From Agrobacterium cucumeris (GTDB lineage: Bacteria; Pseudomonadota; Alphaproteobacteria; Rhizobiales; Rhizobiaceae), in contig NZ_CP080387.1 in NCBI RefSeq assembly GCF_030036535.1, positions 2,538,501 through 2,602,500 of the forward strand: 64,000 nt of DNA, given 5' to 3'. Made by a program: the position numbers and the translations under genes. Below the pieces are notes generated by a model. It was not told the origin of the DNA and ran no database searches. It worked only from the letters and a program-made list of their open reading frames with translations. This document shows positions 17,201 to 24,168 of the stretch, one piece after another (position 1 is the stretch's first letter; every line of letters starts with the position of its first letter).

Positions 17201-19749
17201 GAGAGCAGCGAAAGCGTCGGCGCAACGAAGAGCGAGAAGATCAGCAGGATCTGCCAGATCAGCGCGCCGAGCGGATCCATGAAATACCAGCCGAGAATCG
17301 AGGCGAAGAACCACGCGATCGGTGTGAGCGAGCGGCGCAGGTTGTCGACCATCTTCCAGCGGCCGATGGCGGTCACGCCACGGGCACGGTCAAGGATGAA
17401 GGGAAGCAGCTGCCAGTCGCCACGCGCCCAGCGATGCTGGCGCGACACTTCCACCTCGTATCGGGTCGGGAAATCCTCGACCAGTTCCACATCGGTCACC
17501 AGCGCACAGCGCGCAAAGGAGCCCTCGAGCAGATCGTGGCTGAGGATGGAATTCTCTTCGATACGGCCCTTCAGCGCCGCCTCGAAGGCATCCACATCGT
17601 AGAGGCCCTTGCCGGTGAAGGTGCCTTCCGAGGTCAGGTCCTGATAGACGTCGGAAACGGTGAAGACGTAAGGATCGATACCGCGATTGATCGAAAAGAC
17701 GCGCTGGAAGACGGAAGCATCCTTGCCTGTCGTCAGCGAGGGCGTAACGCGCGGCTGCAGCAGCCCGTAACCTTCGACAACACGGCCGGAAACAGGATCG
17801 ATCACCGGACGGTTGATCGGGTGATGCATCTTGCCAACGAGCTTGGTCACCGCATCGCGCATCAGGCGCGTATCGGCATCCAGCGTCATGACGTATTTGA
17901 CATCGGCCGGCACGATGTTTGCACCGCCGAGGAATGTCGTATCCTTGTCGCCGCGCAGCAGCATGTTCAGCTCATGCAGCTTGCCGCGCTTGCGCTCCCA
18001 GCCCATCCAGCAGCCTTCGGCCGGATTATAGATACGGCGGCGATGCAGCAGGTAAAAACGTGTCTTGCCGTCAAAGGCATAACGGCTGTTCAGCGCCGCA
18101 AGCTCGCGCTTGGCATAATCGAGGATCTCAAGATCCTCATCGGATTGCTCATATTGCGCATCGCGCCAGTCGCTGACGAGCGAGAAATAAATCTCGCCAT
18201 GCGGATTGGCGAGATAATGCACCTCGATATTGCGCATCATTTCGTCAACGCTGTCGCGGCTGGTCAGCATGCAGGGCACGGCAACCAGCGTGCGGGCATC
18301 CTGTGGAATGCCGTTCTTGAACTCGTATCCGACCAGCCGGAACGGCTTCACGAAGAAGGTGACGAGCGTGTTGAAGAGACCCGTCGCCCCTTCCGAGGCC
18401 GGCAATGCGAACATCAGCAGGAAGGCGGTGACGACGTACCAGGGCATGCCCGCTTCCGCGAGGAACCAGCCGACCGCCAGCATGGCAATCGCGGTGATCA
18501 GAAGCACCGGCGCGGCGATTGCCAGCCAGTTGAACTTGCGCATCGAGCGGACGATATGCTGCGACACCAGCGGCCGGTACCCCAAAGCCTTTTCAAGCTC
18601 GAACCGGCGCTGGCCGACAAGCACGGAGCCGACATTGACGCGATGATTTTCATCCGCACCGGCAGGCATATCGGAGCGTGCCATTTCGACGGCGGCGCGC
18701 GCAACCTCAACTTCGGTCTTGGGAGAACGGCGAGCCAGAAGCTCGATCGTGTTGCGATAGGTGTTGCGGGAACCGAAATCGAGAACTTCGTAATCGGTCT
18801 CCTCACGCAGAACCTTGTCGATATGGCTGACTTCCTCGAACCACACCGACCATTCGGTATCGTCGATTTCGCGCAGGCTCTTGACGATATTGCCCATCGT
18901 CACATTGCCAGAGGCCAGACGATTATGTTCCGACATCATGACGTTTTCGGCGTCAGTGCCGGCGGCATGCAGCCGCTCTTCAAGCCAAGCAACCGCCAAA
19001 CCGGAGGTCTGCGAGCCATTGCGGAGACGATAGAGGAACTGTGTTGCGAAAGTCGGATCGTCAACCAGCGAATCGACCTGTTTCAGAAGCGCGGCCGAAG
19101 CTTCGGCATCATTCAGGCGGATGATCTCGTCAACGACCTCGTTCGCCTTCTGGCGCATACGGCGCGAGCGCTCGACACGAATGGAGATACGGCGCAGATT
19201 TTCGATCAGGACAAAACGGATGATGGAAGGCAGCGCCCACAATTCGCCGATCTGCAGCGTCTTCGAGGTCTGGTAGCCATCCACCAGCGCCGTCATGTTT
19301 TCGCGCGAAACCGTGCTGTGAGTATGGGCGACATAAAGCCAGCCGAGCGCCATGACCCGCGGGATCGTAACCCCACCCACCGTCATCGTCGGCAGCTGGC
19401 GATAGAATTTGCGCGGAAAATCGCGGCGCACTTCCTGGATAGCTTCTTCGATGACGTAGTGATTGTCGAGCAGCCATTCCGCCGCTGGCGTGATCGTCGC
19501 GCCATTTTCCGCATCGACAGCCGTCGTGCGGTAGACCCTGAGGATTTCCTTCTCGTTCTCGCGGTGACGCTCGAAGAAATCGAATTCCATGAAGCCGGGA
19601 AGACTATCGGCACCATCGCGGGAAAGCGCGGCACCCGCATCGTGCAATTCCTCGATCGTCATATAGGACGCGCGGATCGAATCATTGTGATCAATCTGCT
19701 TCGTCTCGGAATCACGGGCGGCGGCGGTCGGGGTGATATGAAATGACAT
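11254..19749 (-). CDS. chvB: Cyclic beta-1,2-glucan synthase ChvB (NdvB)
   Basis: A giant inner-membrane enzyme (2,831 residues) that makes cyclic beta-1,2-glucan from UDP-glucose through a protein-bound chain that is trimmed and cyclised. Visible parts: a soluble N-terminus; a membrane pair around residues 405-465 (APVLLITAIAMLAVGWFLAE); a GT84-type glycosyltransferase with the DxD-like TLDADT near 623 and RQHRWARGDWQ near 773; further membrane helices at about 795-1010; then large periplasmic/cytosolic modules. The C-terminal half resembles GH94 phosphorylases and carries the diagnostic GGDWNDGMNRVG near 2523, assigned to chain-length control in this family. The ATG at 19747-19749 is taken because it gives the longest conserved reading; its Shine-Dalgarno is weak. 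The frame is unbroken over 8.5 kb. chvA converges on it. Confidence 0.97.
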   Translation of the reverse strand: MSFHITPTAAARDSETKQIDHNDSIRASYMTIEELHDAGAALSRDGADSLPGFMEFDFFERHRENEKEILRVYRTTAVDAENGATITPAAEWLLDNHYVIEEAIQEVRRDFPRKFYRQLPTMTVGGVTIPRVMALGWLYVAHTHSTVSRENMTALVDGYQTSKTLQIGELWALPSIIRFVLIENLRRISIRVERSRRMRQKANEVVDEIIRLNDAEASAALLKQVDSLVDDPTFATQFLYRLRNGSQTSGLAVAWLEERLHAAGTDAENVMMSEHNRLASGNVTMGNIVKSLREIDDTEWSVWFEEVSHIDKVLREETDYEVLDFGSRNTYRNTIELLARRSPKTEVEVARAAVEMARSDMPAGADENHRVNVGSVLVGQRRFELEKALGYRPLVSQHIVRSMRKFNWLAIAAPVLLITAIAMLAVGWFLAEAGMPWYVVTAFLLMFALPASEGATGLFNTLVTFFVKPFRLVGYEFKNGIPQDARTLVAVPCMLTSRDSVDEMMRNIEVHYLANPHGEIYFSLVSDWRDAQYEQSDEDLEILDYAKRELAALNSRYAFDGKTRFYLLHRRRIYNPAEGCWMGWERKRGKLHELNMLLRGDKDTTFLGGANIVPADVKYVMTLDADTRLMRDAVTKLVGKMHHPINRPVIDPVSGRVVEGYGLLQPRVTPSLTTGKDASVFQRVFSINRGIDPYVFTVSDVYQDLTSEGTFTGKGLYDVDAFEAALKGRIEENSILSHDLLEGSFARCALVTDVELVEDFPTRYEVEVSRQHRWARGDWQLLPFILDRARGVTAIGRWKMVDNLRRSLTPIAWFFASILGWYFMDPLGALIWQILLIFSLFVAPTLSLLSGLVPRSTDIVPQAHFHTIWSEIRATNAQVALRIVFIADAACMMTDAIVRSLYRLLVSHKLMLEWRTAASMQSSAQGSIIDYYRQMWHAPVVAMLGLLFAALPGDNAFLIGIPFTLLWVLSPAVAWYVSQSAETEDRLFVSEHVSFELRKIARRTWRYYEAFVTPQENHLPPDNFQETPEPIVASRTSPTNIGVYLLSIISARQFGWISFADTLERIENTIQTVEKMEKHRGHLYNWYHTDTLQTLGPRYVSAVDSGNLAGHLIAVSSACRDWAEAPSAHLQGNLDGIGDVAGILRETLKALPDNRKNLRPLHRRLEERIIGFSNALASVKREHEFASIRVINLAVLARDIQKLATNVDHEVKSAQSAEVTRWAQLLVECCESHISDSAIDLTNMEPLRQRLASLRDRSRNLAFSMDFTFLYRKDRRLLSIGYRVESKELDEACYDLLASECRLTSLFAIAKGDLPTEHWYRLGRQVVPIGAQGALVSWSGSMFEYLMPPLVMQERQGGILNQTNNLIVKEQMNHGRRLGTPWGISEAAFNARDHNMNYQYTNFGVPTLGLKRGLGQNAVIAPYASILASQYDPDGALENLDKLRKLGALGQYGFHDAVDFTPTRVPDGKVCAVVYNYYAHHHGMSIAAVANVAFDGVLRELFHSDPVIEAAELLLQEKAPREVPVMSAKYEPETPGKEQADLLRAEVRSIADPAVRDREVVFLSNGHYSTMLTSTGAGYSKWNGQAISRWKADPTEDRWGTFIFLRDTTNGQWWSATAEPRVIEGEKTKTIFTDDKAEFHKTTGDLQSVVECIVATEHDAEGRRITLLNVGSEDRYIEVTSYMEPVIASEDDDNAHPLFSRMFVQTEIGRRGDVIRAWRNRRSPNEPGTVIAHLAADNAGPSRPTEFETDRAKFIGRGRSLREAAAFDTGATLSSTDGFTLDPILSLRRTVRVPAGKKVSVIFWTIAAPSREEVDKAIDRYRHPDAFAHELVHAWTRTQVQMRHVGVTSQQAAAFQHLGRYLTYPDMHLRADSETLKTGLASQRALWPLAISGDFPIFSLRINDDMDMDIAREALSAHEYLRSRGVIFDLVIVNERAASYAQDMQHALDHISEAQRRINPADGGRPHVFSVRRDLMDEETWSALLAASRVVLHVRNGKIVDQINRAVSLFAAHRGPDGTSDAAQARLPVPTFPIAEPVEDAGDLDFWNGFGGFAKGGQEYVVRLNGGQSTPHPWINVVSNESFGFHISAEGAGFSWSRNSRDYQLTPWSNDPVINRPGEAFYVADVETGKLYTPCAALSRDPEAMFETRHGLGYSVLTGVADTLEVELTQTVDREKPVKFSQVIVRNKGTKSRRLKVYAYVEWVLGNNGQKSAPFILSRHDAASNAIFASNPYSIDYSARTSFLTLDTEASGFTTSRREFIGRFGSAQAPQGIVSGAALSGSTEVDGDPCAALMQEIHLKPGEERHMTFILGDADNAEEAEALVKDARQADFQSVLEESKAFWTGFTGQLQVSTPDAGFNHMVNNWLPYQALACRILARTAFYQSSGAFGFRDQLQDTLAFLLYQPDLARKQIVRAAGRQFPEGDVQHWWLPLTGAGVRTTISDDVVWLAYAINQYVSATGDAAILDESIPFLKGPALMPGQHDAFFQPETSERSVTLYEHAALALDLAIHRTGENGLPLILGGDWNDGMNRVGVGGKGTSVWLGWFLSGALRDFIEIAEKRGDTDRVGKWAAHREKLRNVLETAGWDGSYYRRGYFDDGTPLGSAESEECRIDSLGQSWSVLSGEGEEGRSRQAMNAVMEHLVDEQTGIIRLFTPPFSRAPHDPGYIKGYPPGVRENGGQYTHAATWVVLALAKQGRAQEAWNCFKLLNPVNHALDAASSETYRVEPYVVTADVYGEGAYAGRGGWSWYTGSAGWLYRAAIEGILGITRTNGKLHISPSLPDDWSGFSIKITLDGKARNITVSRKADTAEVSVSVDGKDLAAGDRVIPFD

Positions 19750-20324
19750 CGGGCTCGTATTCTGAACTTAAGGGATACTTGTTCGACTTGACCGGCATTT
19801 CGTCCGTGGCGGGAGCACGCACGAAAATCGGGCCACGCTATATTTATGACTTATCCTGAACCTTCGGTGAACCGGGCCGGGCGTCGGGCGGATCGTATCA
19901 TCCGATGGAGGATATCCGTAGGCGCCACATCGAGTGGCATGATTTTTCCGAAAAATCTGCAAGGCGGAAGATCAGTGCGAACAGGGGATTTCCGGCGACA
20001 GGAAAATCTTGTCCCACGGCCCGGCAAAGCCGTTCCAACCGGATTTCGCACACTCCCCAACGGCGAAAATTGTTCGCGCAACGCCCGATAGTCCCCCGTT
20101 GACAACCTGAAAGGCAACACGAAGCCAAGAAGGCCCGCGCCACATCCGAAAGGAGCTAATGCCCCAGGACGTCAATAGTTCCATGCCACCTGTCGCGACA
20201 CGATGCAAGCGCTGAATTTCAGGGCATTTCGGGCACCGGAACGCCTCTTACGCGCAGAGGCATATGCTGCTATGTCCTTGCTAAAAGGCGCCGGAAAAAA
20301 GCGGCGTAAACCGGGACTTCGAAA
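19750..20324. other. 575-bp intergenic region upstream of chvB and the M20 amidohydrolase
   Basis: The divergent start regions of chvB (minus) and the amidohydrolase (plus). Several short Arg/Pro-rich open frames cross it on both strands, but none has a good ribosome-binding site or protein-like composition. No strong hairpin, repeat or RNA signature was recognised. It presumably holds both promoters. Confidence 0.45.
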
Positions 20325-21503
20325 ATGACCAGACAGACCGCCACCGTCACCTCTCTTGCCAATCACATGCCGGATGTGGTGGCGATCCGCCACCACCTGC
20401 ACCGCCATCCCGAAATCGGCCTTTCCGAATTCAAGACGTCGGATTTCATTGCCGAAAAGCTGGTGGAAATGGGCTATGAGGTAACGCGGGGGCTTGCCGG
20501 CACCGGCATCGTCGCAACGCTTCGCAATGGCGACAGCGCACGCACGCTCGGCATTCGCGCCGATATTGATGCCCTGCCGATCCACGAGGAGACCGGGGCG
20601 GAATATGCCAGCGCCAATCAGGGTGTGATGCATGCCTGCGGCCATGACGGCCACACCGCCATGCTCCTGGGTGCAGCAAAGATCATTGCTGAACGCCGGA
20701 ATTTCGATGGAACGCTGCATCTTATCTTCCAGCCGGCGGAAGAGAATTTCGGCGGCGCCCGCATCATGATCGAGGACGGCCTGTTTGACCGCTTCCCCTG
20801 CGATGCGGTTTTTGCCCTGCATAACGATCCGGGCGTGCCTTTTGGGCAATTCGTGCTGCGCGACGGACCGATCCTTGCCGCCGTCGATGAATGCAAGATC
20901 ACCGTCAACGGTTATGGCGGCCACGGCGCCGAACCGCAGGATGCGGCAGACCCCATCGTTGCCGGTGCAAGCATCATCATGGCGCTACAGACCGTGGTGT
21001 CCCGCAATATCCATCCGCAACTGTCGGCCGTCGTTACCGTGGGTGCGTTCCATGCTGGTGTCGCCAGCAACGTCATCCCCGAAACGGCGGAGATGCTGCT
21101 CACCATCCGCTCCTTCGATGCGGGCGTGCGCGACGAGCTGGAAAGGCGCATTCGGGCGATAGCCGAAGGCCAGGCCGCAAGCTACGGCATGAGCGTCACC
21201 ATCGATTACGAGCGCGGTTATAACGCAACCATCAACCACAAGGCGGAGACGGACTATGTCGCCGATCTCGCCCGCCGTTTTGCCGGCGCTGAAAAGGTGG
21301 CCGAGATGCAGCGTCCGTCGATGGGCGCTGAAGATTTTGCTTATATGCTGGAAAAACGGCCCGGCTGCTATTTCTTCCTCGGCACGGCGCGCACCGACAA
21401 CGACCCGCCGCTGCACCACCCGAAATTCGACTTCAACGACGACATCCTGCCGATCGGAACCGCCTTCTGGGTCGATCTGGCCGAGGATTATCTAAAGGTG
21501 TGA
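20325..21503 (+). CDS. M20-family amidohydrolase (hippurate hydrolase / N-acyl-amino-acid deacylase type)
   Basis: A 392-residue cytosolic metallopeptidase-fold hydrolase. Metal-binding and catalytic motifs are in place: HHLHRHPEIGLSE near residue 20, MHACGHDGHTAMLLG near 105 (Cys and His ligands), PAEENFGGA near 143 (catalytic Glu pair), and PSMGAEDFAYMLE near 330. The HACGHDGH form is typical of HipO/amidohydrolase members that release free amino or aromatic acids from N-acyl conjugates; some cleave IAA-amino-acid conjugates. The substrate is not determined here. The ribosome-binding site is weak. A terminator hairpin starts 10 bp after the stop. Confidence 0.9.
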   Translation: MTRQTATVTSLANHMPDVVAIRHHLHRHPEIGLSEFKTSDFIAEKLVEMGYEVTRGLAGTGIVATLRNGDSARTLGIRADIDALPIHEETGAEYASANQGVMHACGHDGHTAMLLGAAKIIAERRNFDGTLHLIFQPAEENFGGARIMIEDGLFDRFPCDAVFALHNDPGVPFGQFVLRDGPILAAVDECKITVNGYGGHGAEPQDAADPIVAGASIIMALQTVVSRNIHPQLSAVVTVGAFHAGVASNVIPETAEMLLTIRSFDAGVRDELERRIRAIAEGQAASYGMSVTIDYERGYNATINHKAETDYVADLARRFAGAEKVAEMQRPSMGAEDFAYMLEKRPGCYFFLGTARTDNDPPLHHPKFDFNDDILPIGTAFWVDLAEDYLKV

Positions 21504-21512
21504 ATGCGCATG

Positions 21513-21546
21513 AAAAAGGCCGGTCGGAGGAGCGACCGGCCTTTTG
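21513..21546. terminator. Bidirectional terminator between amidohydrolase and small membrane protein
   Basis: A 13-bp stem, AAAAGGCCGGTCG / CGACCGGCCTTTT (21514-21526, 21533-21545). The A/T-rich ends allow function in both directions; it sits between two converging genes. Confidence 0.85.
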
Positions 21547-21579
21547 TTCTCAAGTGCCCTGATGGAAAAGCCGGGAGGA

Positions 21580-21723
21580 TCAGGGAACGAGACCGAATAT
21601 GACGGCGGCGACAAACGCCACGCAGACGCCGACAAGAGCCGCATGAACCGAATCTCTCCAGCTGCGCGGCGACTGGGGCTGCGCGACAAAGTCTTTCACT
21701 TTTCCTGCCTTGGAATAAGACAT
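21580..21723 (-). CDS. Small single-pass membrane protein (47 aa)
   Basis: An ATG at 21721-21723, with a strong ribosome-binding sequence (GGGAAGGGAG on the minus strand) at proper distance, opens a 47-codon frame ending at TGA 21580-21582. The protein has a polar, basic N-terminal half (MSYSKAGKVKDFVAQPQSPR) and one hydrophobic helix (ALVGVCVAFVAAVIFGLVP) at the extreme C-terminus, as in tail-anchored or aa3-oxidase-subunit-IV-like small proteins. It ends in front of a bidirectional terminator, so it has complete transcription-unit geometry. I do not recognise a named family. Confidence 0.65.
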   Translation of the reverse strand: MSYSKAGKVKDFVAQPQSPRSWRDSVHAALVGVCVAFVAAVIFGLVP

Positions 21724-21954
21724 TGTGCACTCCCTTCCCTGTCTGGCCCGTCAAACGGGCAGTGGTTAATCTCACCCAAAGAATAGCTTCATCCCCTACC
21801 GTTCCAGTAGAGATAAAATTCCATAAGAAGCGCCAATTGGGAAAAATAGGGGTCGCCACTTGCCTCCCAACAAGCATCAATCTACCCATCGCGGAATATT
21901 AACGCGGCGCGGCGGCGTTCGTTCAAATCGACTATCTGCGGACAGGGAGACATG

Positions 21955-23055
21955 ATGGATATCGACGCCATCACCATCGGGGCAGGAGTAATCGGGCTGG
22001 CGACGGCCCGTGAACTGTCGATGCGCGGCCTCTCTGTCATCATCCTCGAGAGCGAAAGGGAATTCGGCTCCGCGACCTCTTCCCGCAACAGCGAGGTCAT
22101 TCACGCCGGGCTGTATTATCCGGCCGGAAGCCTCAAGGCCCGGCTCTGCGTGGAGGGCAAGGCGCGGCTCTATGCCTTCTGCCAGAGCCACGGTGTTTCG
22201 CATCGCCGCTGCGGCAAACTCATCGCGGCGGCGAATGAAGCTGAAACCGCCCTGCTGGCCGGGCTCAAGGACAAGGGTGAGGCCAACGGCTGCGAAGACC
22301 TGGAGCTGATCGATGAAAGGCAGGCGCTTTCGCTTGAGCCCGCTCTCGCCTGCAGGGCAGCCCTGCTTTCACCTTCAACCGGCATCATCGACAGCCACGG
22401 CTATATGCTGGCGTTGCTCGGTGAAGCGGAAGACCATGGCGCCGCCCTTGCCTTCAACGCACCTTTCGAAAGGGCGCAGGCAATCAGCGGGGGGTTCCGG
22501 GTTCACGTCGGCGGCAAAGAGCCGATGAGCCTGACATGCCGCCTGCTCATCAATTCCGCCGGCCTCGTCGCGCCGATGGTGGCAAAAAAGATCGAGGGCC
22601 TGCCGGCACAAGCGATCCCTCAGGCGCGTTTTGCCAAGGGCAGCTATTTTTCGCTGGCAGGCAAGTCGCCGTTTTCACGGCTCATCTATCCCGCACCGCA
22701 TACCCACGGCCTCGGCGTGCACCTCACGCTCGATCTCGCCGGTCAGGCTCGGTTCGGCCCTGACGTGGAATGGGTCGAAACCATCGATTACGCCGTCAAT
22801 CCCCGCCGCATGGAGGGTTTCGGCGATGCCATACGGCGTTATTGGCCGGGCCTTCCGGAGAATGCCTTGGTACCCGCCTATTCCGGCATCCGGCCAAAGA
22901 TTTCCGGACCCGACGAGACCGCCATGGATTTTCGCATCGACGGGCCGGAAACCCACGAACTTTCCGGCCTCGTCAATCTTTTTGGCATAGAAAGCCCCGG
23001 CCTGACCGCCTCACTGGCGATTGCCGCAGACATTGCGGAACGGCTCAGGGATTAA
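21955..23055 (+). CDS. FAD-dependent oxidoreductase, L-2-hydroxyglutarate oxidase-like (DAO family)
   Basis: About 366 residues, starting at the second of two tandem ATGs (21952/21955). The N-terminal Rossmann motif TIGAGVIGLATARELSMRG binds FAD. The segment SSRNSEVIHAGLYYP is characteristic of the LhgO/YgaF branch of the D-amino-acid-oxidase superfamily, which oxidises L-2-hydroxy acids and passes electrons to the quinone pool. The GSxxTSSRN context supports 2-hydroxyglutarate or a related hydroxyacid, but the substrate is inferred. It converges on the downstream dehydratase with only 15 bp between stops. Confidence 0.85.
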   Translation: MDIDAITIGAGVIGLATARELSMRGLSVIILESEREFGSATSSRNSEVIHAGLYYPAGSLKARLCVEGKARLYAFCQSHGVSHRRCGKLIAAANEAETALLAGLKDKGEANGCEDLELIDERQALSLEPALACRAALLSPSTGIIDSHGYMLALLGEAEDHGAALAFNAPFERAQAISGGFRVHVGGKEPMSLTCRLLINSAGLVAPMVAKKIEGLPAQAIPQARFAKGSYFSLAGKSPFSRLIYPAPHTHGLGVHLTLDLAGQARFGPDVEWVETIDYAVNPRRMEGFGDAIRRYWPGLPENALVPAYSGIRPKISGPDETAMDFRIDGPETHELSGLVNLFGIESPGLTASLAIAADIAERLRD

Positions 23056-23070
23056 TCTCAGCGAGCCGAC

Positions 23071-24045
23071 TCAACCAAAACGCGACAGCGCGTCCGCCAT
23101 GATCCCGGGATCGACATTGCCGCCGGACGCAACCGCAATCACCGTTTCACTCTCCAGTTCACCACCATGGAAAAGCGCCGCGGCAAGAGCCACCGCACCG
23201 CCGGGTTCAACAACGACCTTCAGCCGGTTGAAGGCGAGGACCGCGGCCCGCAGCGCTTCCTCATCCGTCACGGCAATGCCTTTTCCGCAAAGCCCGGCCA
23301 TGATCGGGAAGGTGATGTTACCGGGTTGCGGCGTGACGATCGCGTCGCAGATCGAACCCGAGGTCGTGGCGTTGCGCTCTATCTTACCCGCGGCAAGGGA
23401 GCGCGCCACGTCGTCGAACCGCTCCGGTTCTGAAGTCCTGACCTTGTAGTTCGGTGCTTTCGCGGCAAGCGCGAGCGAGATACCCGAGGTGAGACCTCCG
23501 CCACCGCAGGGCACCAGAACCTCGGCCGCACCGATCCCCAGTTCCGCGCCCTGTTCGGCAATCTCGAGCCCCACCGTCCCCTGCCCGGCAATGACCAGGG
23601 GTTCGTCGTAAGGCCTGATCAGCGTCAGCCCACGGTCGCGCGACAGCCGGTCGCCGATGGCGTCTCGATCCTCGTTAGCCCGGTCATAAAGCACCACCTC
23701 CGCACCATAGGCGCGGGTATTGTCGATTTTGATCTTCGGCGCGTCGGAGGGCATGATGATGACGGCGGGAACACCATGCAGGCGGGCGGCAAGCGCTACA
23801 CCCTGCGCATGGTTACCCGAAGAAAAAGCGAGCACGCCTTTGGCACGCACCTCGGCAGGCAGGCCGGAGACGGCTGACCAGCCGCCGCGAAACTTGAAGG
23901 AACCCGTCCTTTGCAGGCATTCCGCCTTCACGAAGAGCTTTCGCCCGGCAATCTCATCCAGAAACGGTGATGACAACAGCGGTGTCCGCACCGCCTGGCT
24001 GCCGATACGCTGACGCGCCGCCTCAATCTTGGAAATATCTGTCAT
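23071..24045 (-). CDS. Threonine/serine dehydratase-like PLP enzyme (fold type II)
   Basis: A 324-residue single-domain enzyme without the ACT-like regulatory domain of biosynthetic IlvA. The PLP Schiff-base lysine lies in TGSFKFRGGWSA near residue 52. The cofactor phosphate loop is PCGGGGLTSG near 184. SSGNHAQGVALAARLHG near 75 is the substrate/phosphate-contact stretch typical of threonine ammonia-lyase and serine racemase relatives. Probable reaction: deamination of L-threonine or L-serine (or a hydroxy-amino acid) to a 2-oxo acid. A role in the neighbouring hydroxyacid island is possible but unsupported. Confidence 0.85.
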   Translation of the reverse strand: MTDISKIEAARQRIGSQAVRTPLLSSPFLDEIAGRKLFVKAECLQRTGSFKFRGGWSAVSGLPAEVRAKGVLAFSSGNHAQGVALAARLHGVPAVIIMPSDAPKIKIDNTRAYGAEVVLYDRANEDRDAIGDRLSRDRGLTLIRPYDEPLVIAGQGTVGLEIAEQGAELGIGAAEVLVPCGGGGLTSGISLALAAKAPNYKVRTSEPERFDDVARSLAAGKIERNATTSGSICDAIVTPQPGNITFPIMAGLCGKGIAVTDEEALRAAVLAFNRLKVVVEPGGAVALAAALFHGGELESETVIAVASGGNVDPGIMADALSRFG

Positions 24046-24115
24046 GCCCTGCTCCTGTGATGCGGATTTGCAGGTACATTAGGAGGTCGCAATCAATTGT
24101 GAAACCGCCCGGAAA

Positions 24116-24145
24116 AGAAAAATCCCCGGTCGTGGCCGGGGATTT
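24116..24145 (-). terminator. Terminator of the acid-sugar dehydratase operon
   Basis: Hairpin AATCCCCGG / CCGGGGATT (24121-24129 and 24136-24144), preceded on the plus strand by AAAAGAAA. On the minus strand this is a stem followed by TTTCTTTT. It lies 24 bp beyond the stop of the IlvD/Edd-family gene. Confidence 0.8.
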
Positions 24146-24168
24146 TCATCATCTCTTATCAGTGCCAA

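Noticed and set aside
16051..19746. 1,231-codon open frame on the plus strand opposite chvB
   Set aside because: It is antisense to the well-supported chvB coding frame, has His/Arg/Asp-rich composition typical of the antisense frame of GC-rich genes, and has no ribosome-binding site.
19846..20091. Short Arg-rich plus-strand frame upstream of the amidohydrolase
   Set aside because: No start signal, and other frames in both directions across the same bases are equally open.
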